DNA from: an uncultured Shimia sp.
Lineage (GTDB): Bacteria; Pseudomonadota; Alphaproteobacteria; Rhodobacterales; Rhodobacteraceae
Direction of reading: 5' to 3'
NCBI RefSeq assembly: GCF_947493595.1
Contig: NZ_CANLRL010000002.1
Coordinates: 310,001-374,000 of the forward strand
DNA length: 64,000 nucleotides
Below the pieces are notes generated by a model, which worked only from the letters and a program-made list of their open reading frames with translations, did no database searches and was not told the origin of the DNA. Shown one piece after another: positions 48,450 to 56,149 of this stretch. Each line of letters begins with the position of its first letter. The stretch's first letter is position 1. The translations under genes and the position numbers were made by a program.

Positions 48450-49121
48450 TCATTTTTTTGCACGACCGCGGGACATAATTTCTAAATGGGCCTCTACCGC
48501 TTCATGAATGTCTTCAAAATACTGAAGATGCCCATTTGACAGCACCACGCCTGAGTCACAAAAGTTTCGCACTTGTCCCATGTCGTGACTGACCAAAATG
48601 GCACTGGAAGTTTGCATGCGTTCCTGGAAAAGTTCGCGGCTTTTGGCGCGAAACACAGCATCACCCACAGCTGTGACTTCATCCACCAGGTAGGTGTCAA
48701 AGTGAATGCCCATGGAGACACCAAATGCCAATCGCGCCTTCATTCCCGAGGAATAACTGCGCACCGGCATAAAGAAGTGATTACCCAATTCGGAAAATTC
48801 ACGCACGAAATCACAAAGTTCGTCGCTGTCCACGCCATAGACTCTGGCGACAAAGCGGATGTTCTGGACACCGGTTAGATTGGCGTGAAACGATCCGGCA
48901 AACCCAACCGGCCAAGAGATCGAACCATCGCTCACAACGCGACCAGAATCTGGTCGCAAGGTTCCCGCAACGATTTGCAGCAGGGTGGATTTCCCCGCGC
49001 CGTTACGTCCCAATAGCGCCAAGGAGCGGCCACTCGGAAGCTCCATATTGAGGTTATTGATCACAACCTTCTTGTGCCCGCGCACGCGAAAGCTCTTCAC
49101 GAGGTTTTCAATTCGGATCAT
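48450..49121 (-). CDS. kpsT: Capsular polysaccharide ABC exporter ATPase (KpsT type)
   Basis: ATPase of the ABC-2 polysaccharide exporter. The 223-residue protein has Walker A LLGRNGAGKSTLLQIVAG, signature SYSSGMKARLAFGVSM, Walker B with VDEVTAVGD and the H-loop VSHDMGQ. The short length without a C-terminal carbohydrate-binding domain is typical of KpsT/CtrD/BexA. Fifteen bp downstream of the KpsE-type gene on the same strand. The partner permease is 1.6 kb away on the other strand. Confidence 0.92.
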   Translation of the reverse strand: MIRIENLVKSFRVRGHKKVVINNLNMELPSGRSLALLGRNGAGKSTLLQIVAGTLRPDSGRVVSDGSISWPVGFAGSFHANLTGVQNIRFVARVYGVDSDELCDFVREFSELGNHFFMPVRSYSSGMKARLAFGVSMGIHFDTYLVDEVTAVGDAVFRAKSRELFQERMQTSSAILVSHDMGQVRNFCDSGVVLSNGHLQYFEDIHEAVEAHLEIMSRGRAKK

Positions 49122-49136
49122 GGGTCCAGCGCCACC

Positions 49137-50693
49137 TTAGCTTCGATCGCGAATGGAGTAGTACACCAGCGTCAAGATCGACCACGAGAGCAACAGGCAA
49201 AGTGCTGCCAACGCCACAATGGTGAACCGCTTTGGATACTCGCTGGACTCCGCAAGCGTAGGTGGAACAAATGTGGCCAGATAGCGGCTTTGGCGCTGCG
49301 CTTTTGCCCGTGCCACATCCACAGCGGCCAAAGTCGCGCGATACGTGCCTTCAGCATACTCCCGGTCAACAACTAGACCTTCGTATTCCGCAATCAGATC
49401 CGGATAGTCTTCTTGCCCAGCCCCGGTTTCGATGGATTCCGTGGCGAAAGCTTCCCGTTCCAGTTTGATACGGTCTTGAATGGCGGCAATACGCCGTTGC
49501 ACTTGCGAGATGCGTGGGTCACTTGCAGATGTCGTGCTTTTGAGCAAGTCATGTTCGATCAGTGCCTCTGCCAGCTGCTGCTGAAGGTTGCTCATGACAC
49601 CCATGCGACCTTGCAGATCTGATGCGGGATCTACGATCCGTGTCCGAGTTCGAAATGCCGTCAGAGCCTCGCGAGCCTGTTTCAAGCGTTCAACAGAGGC
49701 CTCCAGGTCTTCGCGTGCATAACGCATAGCGTCATCGCGAGCCTGATCGTTCAGAGCATTGATCATGGCTTGGCTGTGAGCCACGATACTGGAAGAAATT
49801 GCGTAAGCCGTTTCCGGGTCAAACGCTTGCACCCGCACATCAATAAGTCCTGACGTGCTGTCGAGGGACACGCGGATAATCCGTGACCAAAACCATTCCA
49901 AATCTTCAATGGTTGCATCCGGCCACAGGGAGAAAACCGGGTCTTCCTCCCAGTATTGGCTGAAATGGGCGCGCAGACCAACACTGTCTTCAACCAGGCG
50001 CACCATGCTTTGGCTCAGAATGAACTGATACAGAATTTCACCATCGCCTGAACTGTTGCCGCCTGCCAGTTGCGCAAGCCCTCCCAATATTTCCTGAGCA
50101 CCAGCGCTCTCTTCCTGGCGCACAGTAAATCCAGTGACAGAGCCATACTGATCCTTGGCGACACCCCATAGGTAACCAGTAATGCCGCCTAGCGGCAGTA
50201 CAACGAGCAAAAAGAAAGACGCGACAATCACCCAATGTCGAGTGCTCATACGGGCGGCCCTTGCGGGGGGGGTGGATTTGGCTTTGGGAGGCTCATTTGG
50301 CTTCTTTGGAATCTGAGCAGGGGGGGGCGCAGGTTTTGGCACCGGCAACTTTTCGGTCTCGGCGCCCTGAGTCTGCGGCGTATTGTTTGTGGCCGCGGCG
50401 CTCTTTGTGTCGGGCTGCTGCTTCGACGCGTTGTCTTTTACGTCTGTGGCTTGCCCGTTGCCAGATCCACCTTGGCTCGGCTTTTGAACCTTCTGAGCGG
50501 CGGCACTGCCGCCCTTCTCGTCGTCATTGTTTGCAACAAGATTTAGTTTTTCGGGGTTACCTGGCGCTGCACCTACGGAAGCGGGTTTGGAGGCCGCTTC
50601 GGGTTTTTGCTGCTTCGGTGTGTTAATATCACCTTCGGAAACAGAATCTTGAACAGCTTTAGGTGCACCTTGCCCCTGGGATGCATCTGACAT
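49137..50693 (-). CDS. kpsE: Capsule export inner-membrane protein, KpsE type, with N-terminal extension
   Basis: Periplasmic adaptor (PCP-3-like) of ABC-dependent capsule export. The 518-residue protein has two membrane segments: about 152-172 (WVIVASFFLLVVLPLGGITG) and about 485-510, close to the C-terminus. A large periplasmic region with coiled coil (about 310-415) lies between. Unusual is the roughly 150-residue cytoplasmic N-terminus, low-complexity and rich in Pro, Lys, Gln and Ala. Usual KpsE/CtrB/BexC proteins have only a short cytoplasmic tail. AAGG precedes ATG. Divergent from the permease gene. Confidence 0.88.
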   Translation of the reverse strand: MSDASQGQGAPKAVQDSVSEGDINTPKQQKPEAASKPASVGAAPGNPEKLNLVANNDDEKGGSAAAQKVQKPSQGGSGNGQATDVKDNASKQQPDTKSAAATNNTPQTQGAETEKLPVPKPAPPPAQIPKKPNEPPKAKSTPPARAARMSTRHWVIVASFFLLVVLPLGGITGYLWGVAKDQYGSVTGFTVRQEESAGAQEILGGLAQLAGGNSSGDGEILYQFILSQSMVRLVEDSVGLRAHFSQYWEEDPVFSLWPDATIEDLEWFWSRIIRVSLDSTSGLIDVRVQAFDPETAYAISSSIVAHSQAMINALNDQARDDAMRYAREDLEASVERLKQAREALTAFRTRTRIVDPASDLQGRMGVMSNLQQQLAEALIEHDLLKSTTSASDPRISQVQRRIAAIQDRIKLEREAFATESIETGAGQEDYPDLIAEYEGLVVDREYAEGTYRATLAAVDVARAKAQRQSRYLATFVPPTLAESSEYPKRFTIVALAALCLLLSWSILTLVYYSIRDRS

Positions 50694-50715
50694 TATGTGC
50701 CTTTGTAAAGCATAA

Positions 50716-50743
50716 TTGAAATCTAGCTCTCATTTAGCATACT
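50716..50743 (+). promoter_or_regulatory. Possible promoter of the exporter permease gene
   Basis: In the 84-bp divergent gap between the KpsE- and KpsM-type genes, TTGAAA (50716-50721) and CATACT (50738-50743) are separated by 16 bp, a sigma70-like layout pointing at kpsM. Both hexamers deviate from consensus. The leftward promoter for kpsE is not clear. Confidence 0.35.
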
Positions 50744-50777
50744 TCATTTCCGAAACGCTAGTATTGGAATCTTATCT

Positions 50778-51602
50778 ATGTCCTCTTCTAACGACGCCTC
50801 CTTTCCGCCTGCACAGCGACCCAGGCAAACACGGTCTGCTCGATTTGGTACGTTTCGCTCCGTTGCAGCATTGATACTTCGGGAAATGGGATCTCGGTAT
50901 GGGCGGTCTCCAGGAGGGTACGTTTGGGCGTTTCTTGAACCGCTTGGCGGGATAATCATCATGACCATCGGGTTCTCTCTAATTATCCGTTCGCCGCCAA
51001 TTGGGACCAGTTTTTTGTTGTTTTATGCAAGCGGAATGCTGCCATTCTCGCTGTATATGTCACTGTCCAATAGCGTTATGCAGTCGTTCAGGTTTTCCCG
51101 CACTTTGTTGAAGTATCCGGCTGTCACGTGGGTGGATGCTGTGTTGGCGCGCTTTTTGCTGAACGCGCTAACAGGTTTGATCGTGATGATTTGTTTACTC
51201 GCTGGCGTTCTGGTCGTTTCAGACACACGTGCGGTTTTAGATTATGTTGCTATCTTACATGCTGTTTGGATGACCTGTTTGATAGGGTTGGCGGTTGGCG
51301 TGTTAAACTGCGCGCTTAGTGGGATGCTGCCTGTCTGGCAGCAGGTTTGGAGCATTCTTTCACGCCCACTATTCCTGATGTCGGGTATCTTCTTTTTGAT
51401 CGATGCCTTCCCGGACAAAGTTCAAAAATTCTTGTGGCTCAATCCCGTAGCCCACGCCATTTCATCCATGCGCGCTGGATTTTACCCAACCTACCGTGGC
51501 GAAAATGTGGATCTTGTCTATGTGGCGGTCTTTGGCTTGATCACATTGTTTTTCGGGATCGTCCTGTTGGTCCGATATCATCGGGAGATATTGAACGGTT
51601 AA
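50778..51602 (+). CDS. kpsM: Capsular polysaccharide ABC exporter permease (KpsM type)
   Basis: Integral membrane half of the ABC-2 exporter; translocates lipid-linked polysaccharide across the inner membrane. The 274-residue protein has a cytoplasmic N-terminal amphipathic part (LILREMGSRYGRSPGGYVW) and six membrane segments, ending with FGIVLLVRYHREILNG. The block PLFLMSGIFFLIDAFPDKVQ and LNPVAHAISSMRAGFYPTY is highly typical of KpsM/CtrC. The stop shares the palindrome TTAA (51599-51602) with the stop of the convergent GT2 gene. Confidence 0.93.
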   Translation: MSSSNDASFPPAQRPRQTRSARFGTFRSVAALILREMGSRYGRSPGGYVWAFLEPLGGIIIMTIGFSLIIRSPPIGTSFLLFYASGMLPFSLYMSLSNSVMQSFRFSRTLLKYPAVTWVDAVLARFLLNALTGLIVMICLLAGVLVVSDTRAVLDYVAILHAVWMTCLIGLAVGVLNCALSGMLPVWQQVWSILSRPLFLMSGIFFLIDAFPDKVQKFLWLNPVAHAISSMRAGFYPTYRGENVDLVYVAVFGLITLFFGIVLLVRYHREILNG

Positions 51603-52627
51603 CCATCCGGCCTTGGCGACGTCACCTTTGACCAGTCTAGTACCTGGGAGTGCGACGCCGAGGTCCGGCGCAGCAATCCGTCAACCACCGCGTGCCGCAG
51701 CAGTTTCAAAAATATCCGCTGCTGCCCTTTGTGATGCCGGGTTTTGAGGGCCCATTTCGGCAAAACCACAAACAGCAGCGGCGCAAAATACAGGCCGGCC
51801 GCTTCGCGGTACAACATCAACAGATTGCGGTGGTAATAATAGACTTTCCACAACGGTCGGAACCGGAGGTCGTTTTCGCCAAAAGTCGAGCAGTCATGCT
51901 CAAACTTGAGGTCAGGGATGAAGCCAATTCGTCCGCCCGCCTTGCTAAGTGTCAATGTGTAAAGCCCGTCTTCTCCGTAGACAAACAGGCGCCCGTCTGG
52001 ATACCCTACTTTGGCAACTGCCGCGCGCGACACAAACAATCCAACAAATGATGACACATCAATCTGTTTGGGTTGCCCTTGGTAGTCGTCTGGCGTGATG
52101 TGAAACCCATCTCGCCCACCACGTCCCAGCAGCGTATTCAGGAACACTTTTCCATGCCAAAATGGATTGCGGGAGGGCCGGTTCATGTCACAAATTTCGC
52201 CATGGGGATAGTAAACCGCTGCAGCCAATCCGTCCCACGGGGACACGTCCATCTCTTGAAATTTGGCAAAAGTTCCTGGGGCGGGCCGCCCGTCGTCGTC
52301 CATCACCACAAGCCAGTCGGGATCATATGTTTCGGTCACCAGACGCATTCCATGCTCAAATCCGCCAGCGCCGCCACGATTTTCTGTCATGTTTTCCACA
52401 ATCAGCCGGGGATCGGTCTGCTGCGAAAGCCACTCATCCGTGCCGTCTGTTGAGGCGTTGTTCACAACCAACACGCCTTCAAGGTCATGAGTAGGCGCTG
52501 CCAACAGGCGGGCAACTGTCTGCTTGAGTTTCTCTAGGCGGTTAAATGTCACGACTACGGCAAATAGCCGCTTTGGATGCTGCACGTTTTGCAAAGAAAG
52601 AACCTTTTCCAATATGGCTGAACACAT
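51599..52627 (-). CDS. GT2 glycosyltransferase, GlfT2/rhamnosyltransferase-like
   Basis: A 342-residue enzyme from ATG 52627 (a TTG at 52639 adds four residues). GT-A motifs: FAVVVTFNRLEKLKQTV, VVNNASTDGTDEWL, then TENRGGAGGFEHGM and the metal-binding VMDDDGRPAPGTF. DVSSFVGLFVSR and GEDGLYTLTLSKAG follow as acceptor-side motifs. The MDDDG and NRGGAGGF phrases are those of the galactofuranosyl/rhamnosyl transferase branch of GT2. Both donor pathways are present here (glf; rfbCBDA), so either substrate is possible. Confidence 0.85.
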   Translation of the reverse strand: MCSAILEKVLSLQNVQHPKRLFAVVVTFNRLEKLKQTVARLLAAPTHDLEGVLVVNNASTDGTDEWLSQQTDPRLIVENMTENRGGAGGFEHGMRLVTETYDPDWLVVMDDDGRPAPGTFAKFQEMDVSPWDGLAAAVYYPHGEICDMNRPSRNPFWHGKVFLNTLLGRGGRDGFHITPDDYQGQPKQIDVSSFVGLFVSRAAVAKVGYPDGRLFVYGEDGLYTLTLSKAGGRIGFIPDLKFEHDCSTFGENDLRFRPLWKVYYYHRNLLMLYREAAGLYFAPLLFVVLPKWALKTRHHKGQQRIFLKLLRHAVVDGLLRRTSASHSQVLDWSKVTSPRPDG

Positions 52628-52746
52628 CCCAATTTCCAATCACGCTGTCAAACCGGCTTCCTCAAACAAGTCTGTGGACGTGACAAGTCGCCAACAGATT
52701 GATAGCACTCACATATTGATTGCAGAAGGGTTTAGGGGCGTGGGCC

Positions 52747-53316
52747 ATGAAAATTGAAACCACAAAATTGGACGGTGTCCTTTTGCTCACTCCTGACCGA
52801 TTCGGCGATGATCGCGGGTTCTTTAGTGAAAGCTGGAACAAGCGGCGGATGGCGGAGCACGGACTTGAGTTAGATTTTGTGCAAGACAACCATTCTCTTT
52901 CCTCCAAAGTGGGCACAATCCGAGGGCTGCACTATCAAACCCCTCCACATGCGCAGGCCAAATTGGTGCGGTGCGGTCGGGGGGCACTGTTTGATGTGGC
53001 TGTGGATATTCGGGCTGGGTCACCCACTTTTGGTCAATGGGTTGGGGCAGAATTAACTGCAGAAAATGGTTGCCAATTGTTGGTTCCGGTTGGATTTGCC
53101 CATGGCTTTGTGACCCGTACGCCTGACACTGAAATTGTGTACAAGTGCACTGACTATTTTGCACCAGATTGTGATCGCGCCATAGCTCACAATGATCCTG
53201 CTTTGGGCATCAATTGGGGCGTTGAAACAGTTTCGACCACACTCAGCGACAAAGATGCCTCAGCGCCGCTTTTGGCTGATATAGAGCCTGTTTTCTCATG
53301 GGAAGATCAAAAATGA
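52747..53316 (+). CDS. rfbC: dTDP-4-dehydrorhamnose 3,5-epimerase
   Basis: Third reaction of dTDP-L-rhamnose synthesis, double epimerisation at C3 and C5. The 189-residue cupin has the active-site base His62 in [26 protein letters not shown] near the N-terminus, and [20 protein letters not shown] with the conserved aromatic region. The ATG 52747 has AGGGGCG upstream; a TTG at 52720 is unlikely. The 3' end overlaps rfbB by 4 bp. Confidence 0.95.
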   Translation: MKIETTKLDGVLLLTPDRFGDDRGFFSESWNKRRMAEHGLELDFVQDNHSLSSKVGTIRGLHYQTPPHAQAKLVRCGRGALFDVAVDIRAGSPTFGQWVGAELTAENGCQLLVPVGFAHGFVTRTPDTEIVYKCTDYFAPDCDRAIAHNDPALGINWGVETVSTTLSDKDASAPLLADIEPVFSWEDQK

Positions 53317-54359
53317 AGATCCTTGTAACCGGCGGAGCAGGCTTTATCGGATCCGCGGTGGTACGTCTGGCGGTCGCGCGCGGTCATCACGTTGTCAATC
53401 TTGATGCGCTGACCTACGCCGCTTGCCTGGAAAATGTCGCCTCGGTTGAGGCTAATCCGCTGTACGTCTTTGAGCACGCCGACATTCGAGACGCAGATGC
53501 TCTGACGCGAATTTTTACGGATCATCAGCCTGACGCGGTGATGCATTTGGCGGCGGAAAGTCATGTCGACCGGTCCATTGACGGCCCTGGTGCGTTTATC
53601 GACACCAACGTGACGGGCACCTACACACTGTTAGAAGCGGCGCGCACGTATTGGCAATCCAAAAGCAAGCCGCAGAGTTTTCGGTTTCACCACATTTCCA
53701 CAGACGAGGTCTATGGCACCTTGCAGGACGACGGGCAGTTCACCGAGGATAGCCCTTACGCGCCTAATTCGCCCTATGCCGCCTCCAAGGCCAGCAGCGA
53801 CCACTTGGTCCGCGCGTGGGGTGAAACCTATCACCTGCCATTTGTCATCACCAACTGCTCCAACAACTATGGCCCATTCCATTTCCCGGAAAAACTGATC
53901 CCTGTGGTTATCCTGAACGCGCTGGCAGGCAAAGATATTCCGGTCTACGGGCAAGGCTTGAATGTACGTGATTGGCTTTATGTCGAAGACCACGCTGACG
54001 CATTGCTTACCGTTCTGGAGAAAAGCAAAAACGGCCGGACGTATAATATCGGCGGTGAAAATGAAGCTCGCAATATCGACCTTGTGGAAAACATCTGCGC
54101 AATTCTGGATCGCTTACGCCCGACGGATCGACCCTATTCCAGCCAAATCACCTATGTACAGGACCGCCCCGGCCACGATTACCGCTATGCCATCGACCCC
54201 ACGCGCCTCCGCGAAGAGCTGGGCTGGCGTCCGTCTGTGACGCTGCAAGAGGGCTTGGAGAAAACCGTGCAATGGTATTTGGAAAATCCTGAGTGGTGGC
54301 AGGCTTTACAGGCGCGTGACGGGGTGGGTCATCGCCTCGGCACAACAAAAGGCACTTAA
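53313..54359 (+). CDS. rfbB: dTDP-glucose 4,6-dehydratase
   Basis: Second reaction of the dTDP-L-rhamnose pathway. The 348-residue SDR has GGAGFIGS (7-14), the catalytic Asp-Glu in STDEVYG (129-135), Tyr155/Lys159 in SPYAASKA, and the family block [23 protein letters not shown] 53313 overlaps the rfbC stop (ATGA) and has GGAAG at good spacing; an ATG five codons upstream (53298) is less likely. Confidence 0.96.
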   Translation: MKILVTGGAGFIGSAVVRLAVARGHHVVNLDALTYAACLENVASVEANPLYVFEHADIRDADALTRIFTDHQPDAVMHLAAESHVDRSIDGPGAFIDTNVTGTYTLLEAARTYWQSKSKPQSFRFHHISTDEVYGTLQDDGQFTEDSPYAPNSPYAASKASSDHLVRAWGETYHLPFVITNCSNNYGPFHFPEKLIPVVILNALAGKDIPVYGQGLNVRDWLYVEDHADALLTVLEKSKNGRTYNIGGENEARNIDLVENICAILDRLRPTDRPYSSQITYVQDRPGHDYRYAIDPTRLREELGWRPSVTLQEGLEKTVQWYLENPEWWQALQARDGVGHRLGTTKGT

Positions 54360-54392
54360 CCGCGTGCCGCGGGAAACCGAACAGGAGCGACG

Positions 54393-55256
54393 ATGAAAGT
54401 TTTGGTGTTTGGAAAAACCGGGCAGGTGGCACGGGAATTGCAAGCTTTGTCTGGTGCAGAAGTTCAGATTGAAGCGTTGAGCCGCACTGAAGCAGATCTC
54501 CAAAATCCTCCCCAATGTGCCGAGCGTATCCTGTCAACAGACGCGGATGTCGTGATCAATGCAGCGGCTTATACAGCCGTAGATCAGGCCGAAACAGAGC
54601 CTGATATTGCAGAGATTATCAATGCAACGGCCCCCGGTGCCATGGCCAAAGCCGCCGCTGCTCGCGCTCTTCCATTCCTGCATATCTCCACCGATTATGT
54701 GTTTGCCGGGGCAGGGGACACGCCCCATGAGGTCAATGATCCAATTGGCCCGATAAACGAATACGGCCGCAGCAAATTGGCAGGTGAAGAGGCTGTACGC
54801 GACGCAGGTGGTCAACATGTGATCCTGCGCACCAGCTGGGTGTTTTCTGCGCATGGGGCCAACTTTGTAAAATCCATGCTGCGCTTGAGTGAGAGCCGTG
54901 ACGCCCTTTCCATTGTGGCGGATCAACATGGTGGACCAACGCCTGCAGGCGACATCGCGGCGACATTGCTCACCATGGCGCGTGGCCTTTTGGCGGGGAA
55001 ACCGTCCGGCACCTATCACTACGCGGGCATTCCCTCGACCACTTGGGCGGATTTTGCCCGCGCCACTTTTCAATCGGCCAACAAAACGGTCACCGTGACC
55101 AATATCCCCAGCAGCGGCTTTCCGACCCCTGCAAAACGCCCGCTCAATTCCCGACTGGATTGCGCCACGCTTCTGTCGGATTTTGGCATTACACCTCCGG
55201 ATTGGCAGGCGGGACTCACCCGCGTGATCACGCAATTGGAGCAGGGCGACACATGA
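54393..55256 (+). CDS. rfbD: dTDP-4-dehydrorhamnose reductase
   Basis: Final, NAD(P)H-dependent reduction to dTDP-L-rhamnose. The 287-residue SDR has the GKTGQVARELQAL dinucleotide loop, AYTAVDQAETEPDIA, the STDYVFAG block and catalytic Tyr/Lys in EYGRSKLAGEEAV. The LRTSWVFSAHGANFVKSML phrase is characteristic. AGGAGCG precedes the ATG. The 3' end overlaps rfbA by 4 bp. Confidence 0.95.
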   Translation: MKVLVFGKTGQVARELQALSGAEVQIEALSRTEADLQNPPQCAERILSTDADVVINAAAYTAVDQAETEPDIAEIINATAPGAMAKAAAARALPFLHISTDYVFAGAGDTPHEVNDPIGPINEYGRSKLAGEEAVRDAGGQHVILRTSWVFSAHGANFVKSMLRLSESRDALSIVADQHGGPTPAGDIAATLLTMARGLLAGKPSGTYHYAGIPSTTWADFARATFQSANKTVTVTNIPSSGFPTPAKRPLNSRLDCATLLSDFGITPPDWQAGLTRVITQLEQGDT

Positions 55257-56131
55257 CGGCACGCAAAGGCATTATTCTGGCAGGTGGCACCGGTTCGCGG
55301 CTGTATCCAATCACCATCGGCATCTCAAAACAGCTTCTGCCGATTTATGACAAGCCGATGATCTACTATCCGTTGTCGGTGCTGATGTTGGCTGGCATCC
55401 GTGAGATCGCCGTCATCACCACCCCGCAGGATCAGGCCCAGTTTCAACGCACACTTGGCGACGGCAGCCAGTGGGGCCTCAGCCTCACCTACATCGAGCA
55501 GCCGAGCCCAGATGGACTTGCCCAAGCCTATCTTTTGGCCGAAGACTTCCTGGATGGCGCCCCCAGCGCCATGGTTTTGGGTGACAACATCTTCTTTGGT
55601 CACGGTCTTCCGGAACAGCTTGCCACCGCTGATGCGCGGGCAACCGGCGGAACAGTTTTTGGCTACCGTGTGGCGGATCCGGAACGCTACGGCGTGGTTG
55701 CTTTCGATGAGACCGGCGCGGCCAATCGCATTGTCGAAAAGCCCCCTAAGGCGCCATCTCCCTACGCGGTAACGGGTCTCTACTTCTTGGACAGCACAGC
55801 GCCTGAACGTGCGCGCACTGTCACCCCATCGGAGCGCGGTGAGCTGGAAATCACCACATTGTTGGAAACCTACCTAACTGAAGGTGCATTACAGGTGGAG
55901 CTCATGGGGCGTGGATACGCCTGGCTCGACACCGGCACCCACGCCAGCCTTCTGGACGCAGGCAATTTTGTGCGCACTTTGTCGGATCGCCAGGGGCAGC
56001 AGGTTGGCAGCCCGGAAGAAATCGCCTGGAGCAAAGGTTGGATCACCGATGACGAGCTGCGCACCCGAGCAGAAATGCTTGGCAAATCCGGCTACGGGGC
56101 TTATCTCGCCGCACTTTTGATGGAGAAATAG
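55253..56131 (+). CDS. rfbA: Glucose-1-phosphate thymidylyltransferase
   Basis: First reaction of the dTDP-L-rhamnose pathway; makes dTDP-glucose. The 292-residue enzyme has GIILAGGTGSRLYPITIGIS with the signature loop, KQLLPIYDKPMIYYPLS, VLGDNIFFGHGL and VEKPPKAPSPYAVTGLYF. The ATG at 55253 overlaps the rfbD stop (ATGA); a longer reading frame from 55043 would run through rfbD out of phase and is rejected. Convergent with mutS, 18 bp apart. Confidence 0.96.
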   Translation: MTARKGIILAGGTGSRLYPITIGISKQLLPIYDKPMIYYPLSVLMLAGIREIAVITTPQDQAQFQRTLGDGSQWGLSLTYIEQPSPDGLAQAYLLAEDFLDGAPSAMVLGDNIFFGHGLPEQLATADARATGGTVFGYRVADPERYGVVAFDETGAANRIVEKPPKAPSPYAVTGLYFLDSTAPERARTVTPSERGELEITTLLETYLTEGALQVELMGRGYAWLDTGTHASLLDAGNFVRTLSDRQGQQVGSPEEIAWSKGWITDDELRTRAEMLGKSGYGAYLAALLMEK

Positions 56132-56149
56132 GCTCTATTTCAGCCAAAA

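Noticed and set aside
55043-55252. N-terminal extension of RfbA by 70 residues
   Set aside because: The extension reads through rfbD in another frame and is not homologous to the family; the ATG at 55253 starts exactly at the conserved N-terminus.
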